From Chryseobacterium edaphi (GTDB taxonomy: Bacteria > Bacteroidota > Bacteroidia > Flavobacteriales > Weeksellaceae), in assembly GCF_025628985.1 (NCBI RefSeq), contig NZ_JAOTEM010000005.1:248001-312000 (forward strand): DNA of 64,000 nt. The letters are read 5' to 3'. Below, one piece after another: positions 7,939-17,283 of the stretch (position 1 is the first letter of the stretch; the number at the start of each line of letters is the position of its first letter). The notes below the pieces were generated by a model. That model searched no databases, was not told the origin of the DNA, and saw nothing but the letters and a program-made list of their open reading frames with translations. The translations under genes were made by a program, and so were the position numbers.

Positions 7939-9984
7939 TTATTTGAAATCAGTGTCTTTTGCCTGATTTACTTCGTAAGATTTTACATTCATTGTCATGT
8001 CCATACCCATCTGATTTACAGTGATTGTGTAAGGCATTTTTACACCTGCAACATCTTTGTAATTAGAATATACGGTAGGAACTGTCATTTCCTGACCTTG
8101 AGCTTTTACAGTTTCAGTTTCTCCGGTTTTAAGACCTGTTTTTACGCTGTAATAATAAGTTTTGTCGGTAGTTTTGATTGCATAAGAATCTTCTCCGCCA
8201 ATTTTCTCAATCCCTGCTAATTTGTAATCAGCAGATTTAGCAAAACCTAATTCTTCGAAAAGTTCAGTATTTTTCAGGTTGTCAGCGATTTCTTCTTTAG
8301 TCATCTGAACTTTCTGTCCTTGTTGCTCAGAATATCCTGTTTTACCGTCAAACATTTGTTTCTGAAGAGTCATTGCTCCCATTGATACAACCTGAAGTTC
8401 TTTTCCACCTTGAGCTTTCGTAGTTTTAAAATCAATCGTTTGACCTTGCATAGACATTGAAGCTGTCATTGTGTAAGAAGAAACTTTTGCTAAGTTTGCT
8501 TTTCCACCGATTGCTGTAATATATTTATCTACAATAGAAGCAACAGTTACGCTTGCATCAACTTTCTGAGTAGTTGGTTTTGCAACCGGATTTGCGTTTG
8601 TATCATAGTATTTTACTGGATAACCCAATTTTTCTAAACCTTCAGAAATATCAGAAGCTTTACCAGCGATGAAAATTCTGCTCTGGTTGGGTAAAACAGT
8701 AGATTTTACAGCATTTGAAACATCTGCAGCAGTTACTTTATCGATTGATTTTAAATAATTGGTATAAAAGTCAGCTGGAAGATCATTCACTTTCTGGCTA
8801 ACCGCGAATCTTGCGATCGTTGCAGGCTGCTCCAGTGACATGATGAAGCTACCTTTCAATTTAGCTTTTGCATTTGCCAATTCGTCAGGTTTCACGGTAG
8901 AGATTCCGTTGATTTCGTTCATGAATTCTTTTACCGCTTTATCAGTAACTTCATTTCTTACGCTTGCTTCTGCTGAAAAGTCAGGAGAATATTTGCTTGC
9001 GTTCATGCTTGAATAAGCACCATAAGTAAATCCGTTTTTCTCACGAAGATTCATGAAAAGTCTCGCTTCACCACCACCACCTAAGATGTAGTTAGCGATT
9101 GTAGCCGGGAAATAATTAGGATCTTTTACTTTTAAAGTATTGATGTTCCCTACAGAAACTACAGATTGTACTGCAGAAGGTACGTCAACAACGTTGATTT
9201 CAGTTTTAGCAACATTAGCAGCTGGTTCTAGAGGTGCAAAAGTTGTATTGGCTTTTTTCCAGTTGCTGAAAGCTTTTTCAACCAAAGGTTTTACCTTGTC
9301 AAATTTCACATCACCTACGATTACCAAATAAGCATTATCGGGAGCATAGTATTTTTTGTAAATATTCTGAACGTCAGCTAACTGAATTTTGTTGACAGAT
9401 TCTACCGTTTCAAATTCTCCTCTTGAAGTGTTTTTTCCGTACATTAAAGCATTAGAAACTCTTGAAGCGATTGATGAAGCGTTTTTTTCTTCACTTTTTA
9501 TGCCTTCAATAGCTCTGTCTTTTGATTTCTGAATTTCGTCAGCTGAAAATTTAGGATTGATAATCGCATCTGCCATTAAACCTAAAACTTCAGGGAAATA
9601 TTTTGAAAGTGAGTTAGAAGAAGCTCCTCCTGTACTAAAACCTAAGTTTGCTCCTAAAAAATCGATCTTTTTGTTGAATTCGTCTTTGCTTAAAGTTGTT
9701 GTTCCGTTACCAAGCTGATCTGCCATGATTTCGCTTACTCCTACAACATCACCTTCATAATAAGGCTGTCTGTCCATAGAAAGGCTCATGTTTACTCTTG
9801 GTAATTTGTTGTTTTCAACGACCATCACGGTTAAACCGTTTTTAAGCTGAAAAGTTTTTGGCTGGGCAATGTTGATCGCAGGAGTTGGTCCCGGTTTCGG
9901 CATTGCATTAAGGTCAATTTTTTGTGCAGAAAGCATTCCTGTGAATAAAAATGCTACTGCTATATATGTTAATTGCTTTTTCAT
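7939..9984 (-). CDS. M16 family peptidase homologue lacking the zinc site, with a C-terminal LolA-like domain
   Basis: This 681-residue exported protein (signal peptide about 1-20) contains two M16/insulinase-like halves. It lacks the HxxEH zinc motif: the equivalent region around QLGNGTTTLS has no His. It keeps the FTYGAYS segment (about residue 327) typical of the non-catalytic partner that helps bind substrate. After about residue 480 a beta-rich domain (SYTMTASMSMQGQTIDF onward) resembles outer-membrane lipoprotein-sorting (LolA/LolB-like) folds. The catalytic M16 protein is encoded directly upstream on the same strand, so they probably form a periplasmic heterodimer. Confidence 0.85.
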   Translation of the reverse strand: MKKQLTYIAVAFLFTGMLSAQKIDLNAMPKPGPTPAINIAQPKTFQLKNGLTVMVVENNKLPRVNMSLSMDRQPYYEGDVVGVSEIMADQLGNGTTTLSKDEFNKKIDFLGANLGFSTGGASSNSLSKYFPEVLGLMADAIINPKFSADEIQKSKDRAIEGIKSEEKNASSIASRVSNALMYGKNTSRGEFETVESVNKIQLADVQNIYKKYYAPDNAYLVIVGDVKFDKVKPLVEKAFSNWKKANTTFAPLEPAANVAKTEINVVDVPSAVQSVVSVGNINTLKVKDPNYFPATIANYILGGGGEARLFMNLREKNGFTYGAYSSMNASKYSPDFSAEASVRNEVTDKAVKEFMNEINGISTVKPDELANAKAKLKGSFIMSLEQPATIARFAVSQKVNDLPADFYTNYLKSIDKVTAADVSNAVKSTVLPNQSRIFIAGKASDISEGLEKLGYPVKYYDTNANPVAKPTTQKVDASVTVASIVDKYITAIGGKANLAKVSSYTMTASMSMQGQTIDFKTTKAQGGKELQVVSMGAMTLQKQMFDGKTGYSEQQGQKVQMTKEEIADNLKNTELFEELGFAKSADYKLAGIEKIGGEDSYAIKTTDKTYYYSVKTGLKTGETETVKAQGQEMTVPTVYSNYKDVAGVKMPYTITVNQMGMDMTMNVKSYEVNQAKDTDFK

Positions 9985-10093
9985 TTGTAAAAATTTAATT
10001 TGAATAATCCTTTATTTAAATTGATCATTTTATTATAATTGATAGAAGACGAATAATAAGTCTCTTATCTAATATCTTGAATCTATTTAGTGA

Positions 10094-11407
10094 TTATTTT
10101 TTTTCAGGAACGTAATTAATGATTACTCTTTGGTTAGGATTAAGATACTTTTTTGCAGCATTCTGCAGATCTTGCTTAGTGATCGATCTGTAGATGTCGA
10201 TTTCTTTATTGATCAAATTGGTATCTCCCATCAATACGTGGTTCGTTGCCAACGATGCAGCAATTCCTTGAATGCTTGAGTTAGCATTTACAAACTGGTT
10301 CTCAAACTGATTCTGAAGTTTTTGGTAATCTTCCTGAGAAATCAATGTTGTCTGAAGTTTTTTGATTTCAGCATCGATATCTGCTTGTAAAGTCTGCTTC
10401 GTTGTAGCTCCCATCGGAATTGCAAAGAATGCGAAAATACCGTAATCTTCAAGACCTTGGTTGAAAGCTTGTACCTGAAGCGCTTTTTTCTCCTGATCAA
10501 CCAGTTTTTTGTATAAAACTGAAGATTTTCCGCTGCTTAGGTAAGAAGAAAGCATATCAAGAATATAAGCATCTTTTTCTTTGTTAGCCGGAGTTCTGTA
10601 AGCGAAAACATAAGCCGGAAGCTGAATGTTCGGATCAGTTGCTGTTACTTCTTTTTCAGTAGTGATAGGAGCGTCTTTCGGGAAGTTTTTAGGATAAATA
10701 GTTCCTTTAGGAATTCCACCGTAGTATTCCATAATCCATTTTTTGGTTTGTTCAGGTTTGATGTCTCCTGCTACAACCAAAGTTGCGTTATTCGGAACGT
10801 AATATTTTTTATAAAAAGCTTTAAACTCTTCTAATTTTGCACCATTCAGATCTTCCATAGAACCGATTGTAGGCCAGTTGTAAGGGTGATTGGTGAAAAG
10901 GTTTTTCTGTACTGTTGTGAAAAGATTTCCATAAGGTTGGTTATCCATTCTCAATCTTTTTTCTTCTTTTACAACCTCTCTTTGTGTATCTACACCGATT
11001 TGGTTGATTTCTGCATGACGTAGTCTTTCAGCTTCCATCCAAAGCCCCAACTGCTCGTTGTTTGACGGGAAAGTTTCGTAATAATACGTTCTGTCGTTTG
11101 TAGTGTTTGCATTGTTTTGTCCTCCGTTTGAAGAAACGATTTTAAACCATTCTCCTCTTTTGATATTCGGAGTTCCTTCGAATAAAAGGTGCTCAAAAAA
11201 GTGAGCGAAACCAGTTCTTCCAATAACCTCGTCTTTTGCTCCGACGTGATACATTACCCCTGTTGTAACTACCGGTGCAGAATTATCCTGATGAAGAATT
11301 ACGTGTAAACCGTTTGGTAAATCATACTCTTCGAATTTGATTTGTTGTGCATTCAGCATTACTCCAAAAAAAGCAGCTGCCGCAGCACTAAGAAGTCGTT
11401 TTTTCAT
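10094..11407 (-). CDS. M16 family zinc metallopeptidase, catalytic subunit
   Basis: Exported peptidase of 437 residues with a signal peptide ending LNAQ. The inverted zinc motif HFFEHLLFEG (HxxEH) lies about residue 69, with the distal Glu in a conserved NANTTNDRTYYYE region. I placed the start at MKKRLLSAA, which begins a clean signal peptide; 13 residues encoded upstream would disrupt it. M16 enzymes degrade peptides inside a clamshell. The gene immediately downstream encodes a zinc-less partner, the usual two-subunit arrangement. Confidence 0.9.
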   Translation of the reverse strand: MKKRLLSAAAAAFFGVMLNAQQIKFEEYDLPNGLHVILHQDNSAPVVTTGVMYHVGAKDEVIGRTGFAHFFEHLLFEGTPNIKRGEWFKIVSSNGGQNNANTTNDRTYYYETFPSNNEQLGLWMEAERLRHAEINQIGVDTQREVVKEEKRLRMDNQPYGNLFTTVQKNLFTNHPYNWPTIGSMEDLNGAKLEEFKAFYKKYYVPNNATLVVAGDIKPEQTKKWIMEYYGGIPKGTIYPKNFPKDAPITTEKEVTATDPNIQLPAYVFAYRTPANKEKDAYILDMLSSYLSSGKSSVLYKKLVDQEKKALQVQAFNQGLEDYGIFAFFAIPMGATTKQTLQADIDAEIKKLQTTLISQEDYQKLQNQFENQFVNANSSIQGIAASLATNHVLMGDTNLINKEIDIYRSITKQDLQNAAKKYLNPNQRVIINYVPEKK

Positions 11408-11536
11408 AAATAGAAATTGTTTTGTCAATGAGTGCCAAAAATACATGAATTGTTACAAATTTTTATTAAAATTTTGTAGTTTTAAAAGTTGAATTGTGAT
11501 TTGACTACAATCATATAAATTTCAGCAGTAAAAAAT

Positions 11537-11544
11537 TAATTTTG
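11537..11544 (+). promoter_or_regulatory. -7 promoter element of the histidine kinase operon
   Basis: TAATTTTG (TAnnTTTG) lies 22 nt before the kinase start codon. The -33 position reads TATA rather than TTTG, so the assignment is moderate. Confidence 0.4.
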
Positions 11545-11566
11545 AAGCTCATAAAAGCTCTCCCGC

Positions 11567-13435
11567 ATGAAAAGTTTTTTAAAACAGAATGTGTCGCCGG
11601 AATCATTGATTACACTCTTTAGCCAGGCTCCGGTTGCAATGTGTTTGTTGATTGGTGATGATCTCATTATTGAAAGTGCCAACTCTCAGATATTAGAATT
11701 GTGGGGACGAGATTCTTCAGTGGTTGGCAAACCTTTATTTCAGGTTCTTCCCGAAATCAAATCTCAGGGTTTCGTAGAAATTTTTGATAATGTATATTAC
11801 AAAGGAGAAATTTTCAAAGGAAATAAGCTTCCCATTTTTTTAGAGAAATTTGGCAATTTAGAAGAGCATTTTTTTGATTTTATTTATTCTCCTGTTTATA
11901 ATGATGAGCGTAAAATCATCGGTGTAAGTGTTGTGGCAACTGAAGTTACTGATCAGGTGATTTCTGAAAGGAAACTGATTGAGAGCGAGTACAAGTTTGA
12001 AGATTTAATAAAAAATTCAGATTATTCTACAGCAATTTATCGTTCGGAAGATCTTCATATAGAACTTGCGAATGATCTGATGCTCAAAACCTGGGGAAAA
12101 GATTCTTCAGTAATAGGAAAAAAACTTGAAGATGCTTTACCTGAACTCGAAGGACAGCCTTTTGTCGGAATTTTAAAGGATATATTTAAGACAGGAAAAA
12201 CTTACACAGCAACAGAAGATAAAGTAGATCTCATCGTGGATGGAATTTTGCAGACCTATTATTTCAACTTTTCATACAAACCCTTAAAGAATCAGTCCGG
12301 TGAAGTTTATGCCATACATAACATGGCGGTTAATGTTACGGATTTAGTCAAAGCAAGAAAAGAAATTCAGCAGAGAGAAGAAAAATTCAGAGATCTGGCT
12401 GATTCAATGCCGCAATTTGTCTGGACGTGTAATCGCAAAGGGAAATTGACTTACATGAATGACAGTTGGTACAGATATACTGGTTTTGACAGGGAAGAAG
12501 ATCCTTCAGAAGGTGTCAGAAGAGTTATTCACCCCAAAGTTTATGAGAAAGTTCTGGTTGTTTGGGAAGAAAGCTTAAGAACAGGGAATCCTTTTGAAAT
12601 GGAATATCAATTTTTAGATCCAAAAAATCCTGATGTTTACAGATGGTTTCTAGGAAGAGCTGTTCCTACGTTTGATGGAGACGGAAACATTAAACAATGG
12701 ATTGGAACTTTTACTGATATTGATGATTTCAAACAACTGCAGACCCAAAAAGATAACTTCCTCGGAATTGCAAGTCACGAATTGAAAACTCCTTTGACAA
12801 GTTTAAAAATTTACACTCAATTTATAGAGAAAAATCTTGTAAGACAGAGTGATCTTAAAAACGCAAAGGTTGCAAGAAAGATGGATGATCAGATAGATTT
12901 ATTGACAAATCTGATCAGCGATCTTCTTGATGTGACAAAAATTCAAAACGGAAAAATTCAGCTTAATGAATCTGAATTTGATTTTGATCAACTTGCCGAA
13001 GAGATTGTTGCAGAACAGCAAATGACAGCTAGACATAGAATTATCCTTCGTCCCACAGAAGTAGGGAAGGTGTTTGCAGACAGACACCGTATTTCGCAGG
13101 TGATGAGCAATTTGATAAGTAATGCCGTAAAATATTCTCCCGATGCAGATGAAGTGATCGTTTCGACTCAATTGATAGGTAATAACGTTAAATTTTGTGT
13201 CAAGGATTTTGGAATTGGTATTCCTAAAGATAAACAGAACAAGATTTTTGAGCAATATTACAGAGTAAGCGGTTCGAAAGAGCATACAATTTCGGGACTT
13301 GGTTTAGGACTTTATATATCTTCTGAAATCATCAAACGTACAGGAGGACGGATTTATGTGTCATCAAATGAAGAAAAAGGGTCTGATTTTTGCTTCGAAA
13401 TCCCCAAAAGTAAAAACGTACAACAAAATGCCTAA
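11567..13435 (+). CDS. PAS-domain sensor histidine kinase
   Basis: This 622-residue kinase has three tandem PAS domains (about 10-130, 140-260 and 270-390) with no transmembrane segments, so it is predicted to be cytoplasmic. The HisKA motif is ASHELKTPLTSL with phospho-acceptor His404. The HATPase domain has the N box NLISNAVKYSP, the G1 box DFGIGIPKDK and the G2 box GLGLGLYIS. The first two PAS domains are similar to each other (ILELWGRDSSVVGK, LMLKTWGKDSSVIGK), suggesting duplication. Its stop codon overlaps the start of a single-domain response regulator by 8 nt, so they are coupled. Confidence 0.92.
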   Translation: MKSFLKQNVSPESLITLFSQAPVAMCLLIGDDLIIESANSQILELWGRDSSVVGKPLFQVLPEIKSQGFVEIFDNVYYKGEIFKGNKLPIFLEKFGNLEEHFFDFIYSPVYNDERKIIGVSVVATEVTDQVISERKLIESEYKFEDLIKNSDYSTAIYRSEDLHIELANDLMLKTWGKDSSVIGKKLEDALPELEGQPFVGILKDIFKTGKTYTATEDKVDLIVDGILQTYYFNFSYKPLKNQSGEVYAIHNMAVNVTDLVKARKEIQQREEKFRDLADSMPQFVWTCNRKGKLTYMNDSWYRYTGFDREEDPSEGVRRVIHPKVYEKVLVVWEESLRTGNPFEMEYQFLDPKNPDVYRWFLGRAVPTFDGDGNIKQWIGTFTDIDDFKQLQTQKDNFLGIASHELKTPLTSLKIYTQFIEKNLVRQSDLKNAKVARKMDDQIDLLTNLISDLLDVTKIQNGKIQLNESEFDFDQLAEEIVAEQQMTARHRIILRPTEVGKVFADRHRISQVMSNLISNAVKYSPDADEVIVSTQLIGNNVKFCVKDFGIGIPKDKQNKIFEQYYRVSGSKEHTISGLGLGLYISSEIIKRTGGRIYVSSNEEKGSDFCFEIPKSKNVQQNA

Positions 13436-13796
13436 CGCGACAAAAGTTTTAGTGGTAGATGACAGTCCTGCAATCGTTGACTCGATAGAAATGATGCTTG
13501 ATTTTGAAGGATTTGAGATTGAAAAGTTTTATAAAGGTTCAGATATGCTGAAGACTTTGAATGCAGACTCAAAACCCAACGTGATTTTAATGGATATGTG
13601 GCTTTCCGGTGAAGATGGAAGAGATATCTGTAAAGAAATCAAAGCTGATGAGAATTTAAAAGATATTCCTGTTTTGATTATGTCTGCAAGCCGAGGTTTA
13701 GAGCAATCAGCTTTGGATGCGGGAGCAGATGCTTTTATTGCAAAACCTTTCGACTTAGGTGATATGGTAGACAGACTGAAAACTTATGCTAAATAA
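13428..13796 (+). CDS. Single-domain response regulator (CheY-like)
   Basis: A 122-residue stand-alone receiver with all key residues: the acidic pair Asp11/Asp12, phospho-acceptor Asp56 in LMDMW and Lys106 in AKPF. It has no output domain, so it acts by protein contact or as a phosphorelay intermediate. I chose the ATG at MPNATKVLVVDD, which overlaps the kinase stop (ATGCCTAA); the longer reading frame upstream only duplicates the kinase 3' end. The PAS kinase is its obvious cognate. Confidence 0.92.
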   Translation: MPNATKVLVVDDSPAIVDSIEMMLDFEGFEIEKFYKGSDMLKTLNADSKPNVILMDMWLSGEDGRDICKEIKADENLKDIPVLIMSASRGLEQSALDAGADAFIAKPFDLGDMVDRLKTYAK

Positions 13797-13820
13797 AAGA
13801 TATTTTTAAAATAAACAATC

Positions 13821-13850
13821 AATCAGCAGAAGTTTTTGCTGATTTTTTTT
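13821..13850 (+). terminator. Terminator of the kinase-regulator operon
   Basis: AATCAGCA and TGCTGATT form the stem, followed by eight T residues. Confidence 0.85.
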
Positions 13851-13908
13851 GTCTAAATTTTCCACTAAATTGTTCTGAAATTCTAAATCTGAACATTTCA
13901 ATTCATAA

Positions 13909-13939
13909 TTTGAATTCTCCTTATAATACACTAATTTTG
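13909..13939 (+). promoter_or_regulatory. Consensus Bacteroidota promoter of the helicase gene
   Basis: TTTG (13909-13912), a 19-nt spacer and TAATTTTG (13932-13939) form a perfect TTTG-N19-TAnnTTTG promoter 22 nt upstream of the ATG. Confidence 0.75.
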
Positions 13940-13961
13940 TGTTCCCAAATTTTTTTGCTGT

Positions 13962-16292
13962 ATGGATTATCTGAAAGGACTCAACGAATCACAATATGAA
14001 GCCGTTACCACTTTACAAGGACCATTGATGGTTCTTGCTGGAGCCGGTTCCGGAAAAACGCGTGTACTCACAATGCGTATTGCGCATCTGATTACCAATG
14101 GGGTTGATCCGTTTAATATTCTGGCTTTGACGTTTACCAACAAAGCGGCAAAGGAAATGAAGGAACGTATTGCAAAAGTTGTGGGACAAAGCAATGCGAG
14201 AAGTCTTTGGATGGGAACTTTTCACTCTGTTTTTGCAAGAATTCTGAGAAGTGAAGCGCATTATTTGGGGTATCCTTCCAACTTTACGATTTATGATCAG
14301 CAAGATGCTCTGAATGTAATCAGAAAAGTGTTGAAAGACATGAATATCGATGCTGATTTATATAAACCTAAAAAAGTTCAGGCAAGAATTTCCAATTATA
14401 AAAATAATCTGATTACTGTAAAAGCATATTACAACAATCCTGAATTGATAGAAGCTGATGAAAAAGCCAATATGAAATTCATTGGAAAAATTTATGAAAA
14501 ATATGTAGAAGCCTGTTATAAGAACGGCTCGATGGATTTTGATGATTTATTATTGAAAACGAACGAACTATTAACGAGATTTCCGGAAGTTTTAGCAAAA
14601 TATCAGGACAGATTCAGATATATTCTGGTAGATGAGTACCAAGATACAAACCACTCTCAATATTTGATTGTGAAAGCTTTAGCTTCAAAATTTGAAAATA
14701 TATGTGTGGTAGGAGACGATGCACAGTCGATTTACTCATTCCGTGGTGCAAATATTTATAATATTTTAAATTTCAAAAAAGATTATCCGGACGCAGTCAC
14801 GGTTTCTCTGGAACAGAATTACCGTTCTACGCAAAACATTGTGAATGCAGCGAATGTTGTGATTTCCAAAAACTTACAGCAATTCAAGAAGAATGTATTC
14901 AGTGAAAACGAAGAAGGTGAAAAAATCAAGGTGTACCGTTCGCTTTCTGATGCCGATGAAGCTAATTTTGTAGCCGGAAATATTTGGGAACTGAGCAACA
15001 GAGAACAAAAAAAATTCAGTGATTTTGCAATTTTATACCGTACCAATTCTCAGACGAGAGCTTTTGAAGACTCTTTGAGAAGAAAAAATATTCCATATAA
15101 AGTGTATGGAGGATTATCTTTCTACCAAAGAAAAGAAGTAAAAGATCTGATCGGATATCTTCGTCTTTTGGTCAATGAAAATGATTCTGAAGCCTTGATG
15201 AGAATTATCAATTATCCGACAAGGGGAATTGGTGAAACGACTCAAAATAAATTGATTGTTTTTGCGGATTCGCAGAATATTCCGGTGTCAAAAGTTTTAG
15301 ACAATTTGGGAATGTATGCTCCACAATTAAAATTCAACAATGGAGTTTTAACCAAGCTGAGCGACTTTTGGTCAATGATCAAAGCGTTTCAGGTTTTGCT
15401 TAAAACAGAAACGGCTTACAGCGTTGCAATGGAAGTTGCAAAACGGAGTGGTTTAATTAAATTTTTGAAGGACGATCAGACTCCTGAAGGAATTTCCCGT
15501 GTAGAAAACGTTCAGGAATTGATGAACTCAATGCAGGGTTTTATCGAAGAACAGCAGCAAATTGAAGACGGAGATCCAAGTTTGCCGAATTTCCTTGAAA
15601 ACATCGCACTTTCTGCCGATACTCAGAGAAAGGATGATAATGAAGATATGGTTTCTCTAATGACGATTCACCTTTCAAAAGGTTTGGAGTTTCCTGTCGT
15701 TCATTTGGTTGGTTTGGAGGAAAACCTTTTTCCTAGTTTTATGAGTTCGGCAACCCGAGAAGATTTGGAAGAAGAAAGACGTTTGTTCTATGTTGCTTTA
15801 ACAAGAGCTGAAAAGCAGGCATTTTTCTCTTATGCAGTTTCCCGTTTTCAATGGGGAAAAATTACCGATGCAGAACCATCAAGATTTTTGAGTGAAGTTG
15901 ATGAACAATATATTGAGTTTTTAAATCCGGCGATTGAGAAGAGATTTATTAATAATTCGGGTATCACTTCCAATATTTTTGATGAGCATCCGTCTGAATT
16001 GAAAGGCTTTAAAAAGATCGAAAAGAAAACAATATCTAAAGCTGAAAGCGATAAACCTATTGCTGAACCTAGAAAACTGAAACCTGTAAGTACTGCGAAA
16101 ATTATTAATCCAAGTGGTGCTTCTTCGCAGGATATTGAAGTAGGAGATAAAGTGAGACACGACCGTTTCGGAATTGGTGAAGTAAAATTCTTAGATGGAA
16201 CCGATCCGCAGAATATCAAAGCGAAAGTAGTTTTCTTGCATGAAGGAGAGAAGAATTTGATTTTGAAGTATGCGAAACTGACGAAGATTTAA
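13962..16292 (+). CDS. ATP-dependent DNA helicase of the UvrD/PcrA/Rep family
   Basis: This 776-residue superfamily 1A 3'-5' helicase functions in repair and replication restart. Motif I (Walker A) is AGAGSGKT (about residues 27-34), followed by LTFTNKAAKEMKER (Ia), VDEYQDTN (Walker B), GDDAQSIYSFRGA (III), the QNYRS motif (IV), MTIHLSKGLEF (V) and YVALTRAEK (VI). The C-terminal region ends in a Tudor-like PcrA domain (GDKVRHDRFGIGEV). It has a clear own promoter and terminator. PcrA/UvrD orthology is likely but not provable by eye, so no symbol is given. Confidence 0.93.
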   Translation: MDYLKGLNESQYEAVTTLQGPLMVLAGAGSGKTRVLTMRIAHLITNGVDPFNILALTFTNKAAKEMKERIAKVVGQSNARSLWMGTFHSVFARILRSEAHYLGYPSNFTIYDQQDALNVIRKVLKDMNIDADLYKPKKVQARISNYKNNLITVKAYYNNPELIEADEKANMKFIGKIYEKYVEACYKNGSMDFDDLLLKTNELLTRFPEVLAKYQDRFRYILVDEYQDTNHSQYLIVKALASKFENICVVGDDAQSIYSFRGANIYNILNFKKDYPDAVTVSLEQNYRSTQNIVNAANVVISKNLQQFKKNVFSENEEGEKIKVYRSLSDADEANFVAGNIWELSNREQKKFSDFAILYRTNSQTRAFEDSLRRKNIPYKVYGGLSFYQRKEVKDLIGYLRLLVNENDSEALMRIINYPTRGIGETTQNKLIVFADSQNIPVSKVLDNLGMYAPQLKFNNGVLTKLSDFWSMIKAFQVLLKTETAYSVAMEVAKRSGLIKFLKDDQTPEGISRVENVQELMNSMQGFIEEQQQIEDGDPSLPNFLENIALSADTQRKDDNEDMVSLMTIHLSKGLEFPVVHLVGLEENLFPSFMSSATREDLEEERRLFYVALTRAEKQAFFSYAVSRFQWGKITDAEPSRFLSEVDEQYIEFLNPAIEKRFINNSGITSNIFDEHPSELKGFKKIEKKTISKAESDKPIAEPRKLKPVSTAKIINPSGASSQDIEVGDKVRHDRFGIGEVKFLDGTDPQNIKAKVVFLHEGEKNLILKYAKLTKI

Positions 16293-16315
16293 AAACGAAA
16301 TTTTTATAAATTATT

Positions 16316-16348
16316 AAACAGACTTTCTTAGAAGGTCTGTTTTTTTTA
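16316..16348 (+). terminator. Terminator of the helicase gene
   Basis: AACAGAC/GTCTGTT with an inner TTC/GAA pair is followed by a run of eight T residues. Confidence 0.8.
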
Positions 16349-16382
16349 TAAATTCATATCTTTAAAATCCAAAAAAATTAAA

Positions 16383-17204
16383 ATGAAAAAACTTCTCATA
16401 TGTCTCTTCATCACAATAAGTTCAAATTTGCTTTTTTCTCAGGAATATCAAACAACTTCCAACATTCATTACTACGACGAAAAAACCAATCAATCTGATG
16501 TTTACATCAATGAAAGATGTGTTTTGGATATTTATGTTCCAAAAAATGTAAAGAATTTCCCGACTGTTATTTGGTTTCATGGTGGTGGATTGACTGGTGG
16601 ACAAAAAGATATTCCTGAAGAATTAAAAAATAAAGGAGTTGCTGTGATTGGCGTAAACTATAGATTGTCACCAAAAGTAAAAGCTCCGAAATATATTGAA
16701 GATGCTGCAGCTGCAACAGCATGGGTTTTTAATAATATCAAAAAATATGGCGGAAGTGAAGAGTTAATTTTTATTACCGGACATTCTGCGGGAGGATATC
16801 TTGCAATTATGGTTGGTTTGGATAAATCTTATTTAAACAAATTTAAAATTGACGCCAATAAATTAGCCGGAATAATTCCATTTAGCGGACAAATGATTTC
16901 GCATTTCACCACAAGAAAAGAAAAAGGGATTGATGAATTGGATGCAAGAATTGACGAAATGGCACCACTTCACTTTATTCGTGCCGATGCACCGCCTTTG
17001 CTTCTAATTACGGGTGATAGAGAGAAGGAATTGCTCGGAAGATATGAAGAAAATGCTTATATGTGGAGAATGATGAAGCTGAAAGGTCATAAAGAAACTA
17101 CATTATACGAACTCGATGGCTTCGATCACGGCGGAATGGCGCATCCTGCTTTTCCATTGCTTTTAAATGAGATTAAAAGGGTTGAGAAACTTAAGAAAAA
17201 TTGA
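16383..17204 (+). CDS. Secreted alpha/beta hydrolase (carboxylesterase-like)
   Basis: The 273-residue protein has a signal peptide (about 1-19, ending LFSQ) and an alpha/beta hydrolase fold of the hormone-sensitive-lipase type. The oxyanion motif is FHGGG (about residue 64), the nucleophile elbow is GHSAGG (Ser near residue 135), and a likely acid-His pair occurs in TGDREKE and GFDHGG. It probably hydrolyses short esters in the periplasm or outside. A second related esterase is encoded at 19358-20356. The substrate is unknown. Confidence 0.85.
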   Translation: MKKLLICLFITISSNLLFSQEYQTTSNIHYYDEKTNQSDVYINERCVLDIYVPKNVKNFPTVIWFHGGGLTGGQKDIPEELKNKGVAVIGVNYRLSPKVKAPKYIEDAAAATAWVFNNIKKYGGSEELIFITGHSAGGYLAIMVGLDKSYLNKFKIDANKLAGIIPFSGQMISHFTTRKEKGIDELDARIDEMAPLHFIRADAPPLLLITGDREKELLGRYEENAYMWRMMKLKGHKETTLYELDGFDHGGMAHPAFPLLLNEIKRVEKLKKN

Positions 17205-17236
17205 ATTTTTAAAATTTAAATAAGCTAAAAAATAAA

Positions 17237-17264
17237 ACAGACGCAAAATTTTTTGCGTCTGTTT
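17237..17264. terminator. Bidirectional terminator between esterase and cstA
   Basis: A 13-bp stem AACAGACGCAAAA/TTTTGCGTCTGTT with T-rich flanks on both strands lies between convergent genes. Confidence 0.85.
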
Positions 17265-17283
17265 CTATATCATTTTAATTAAA

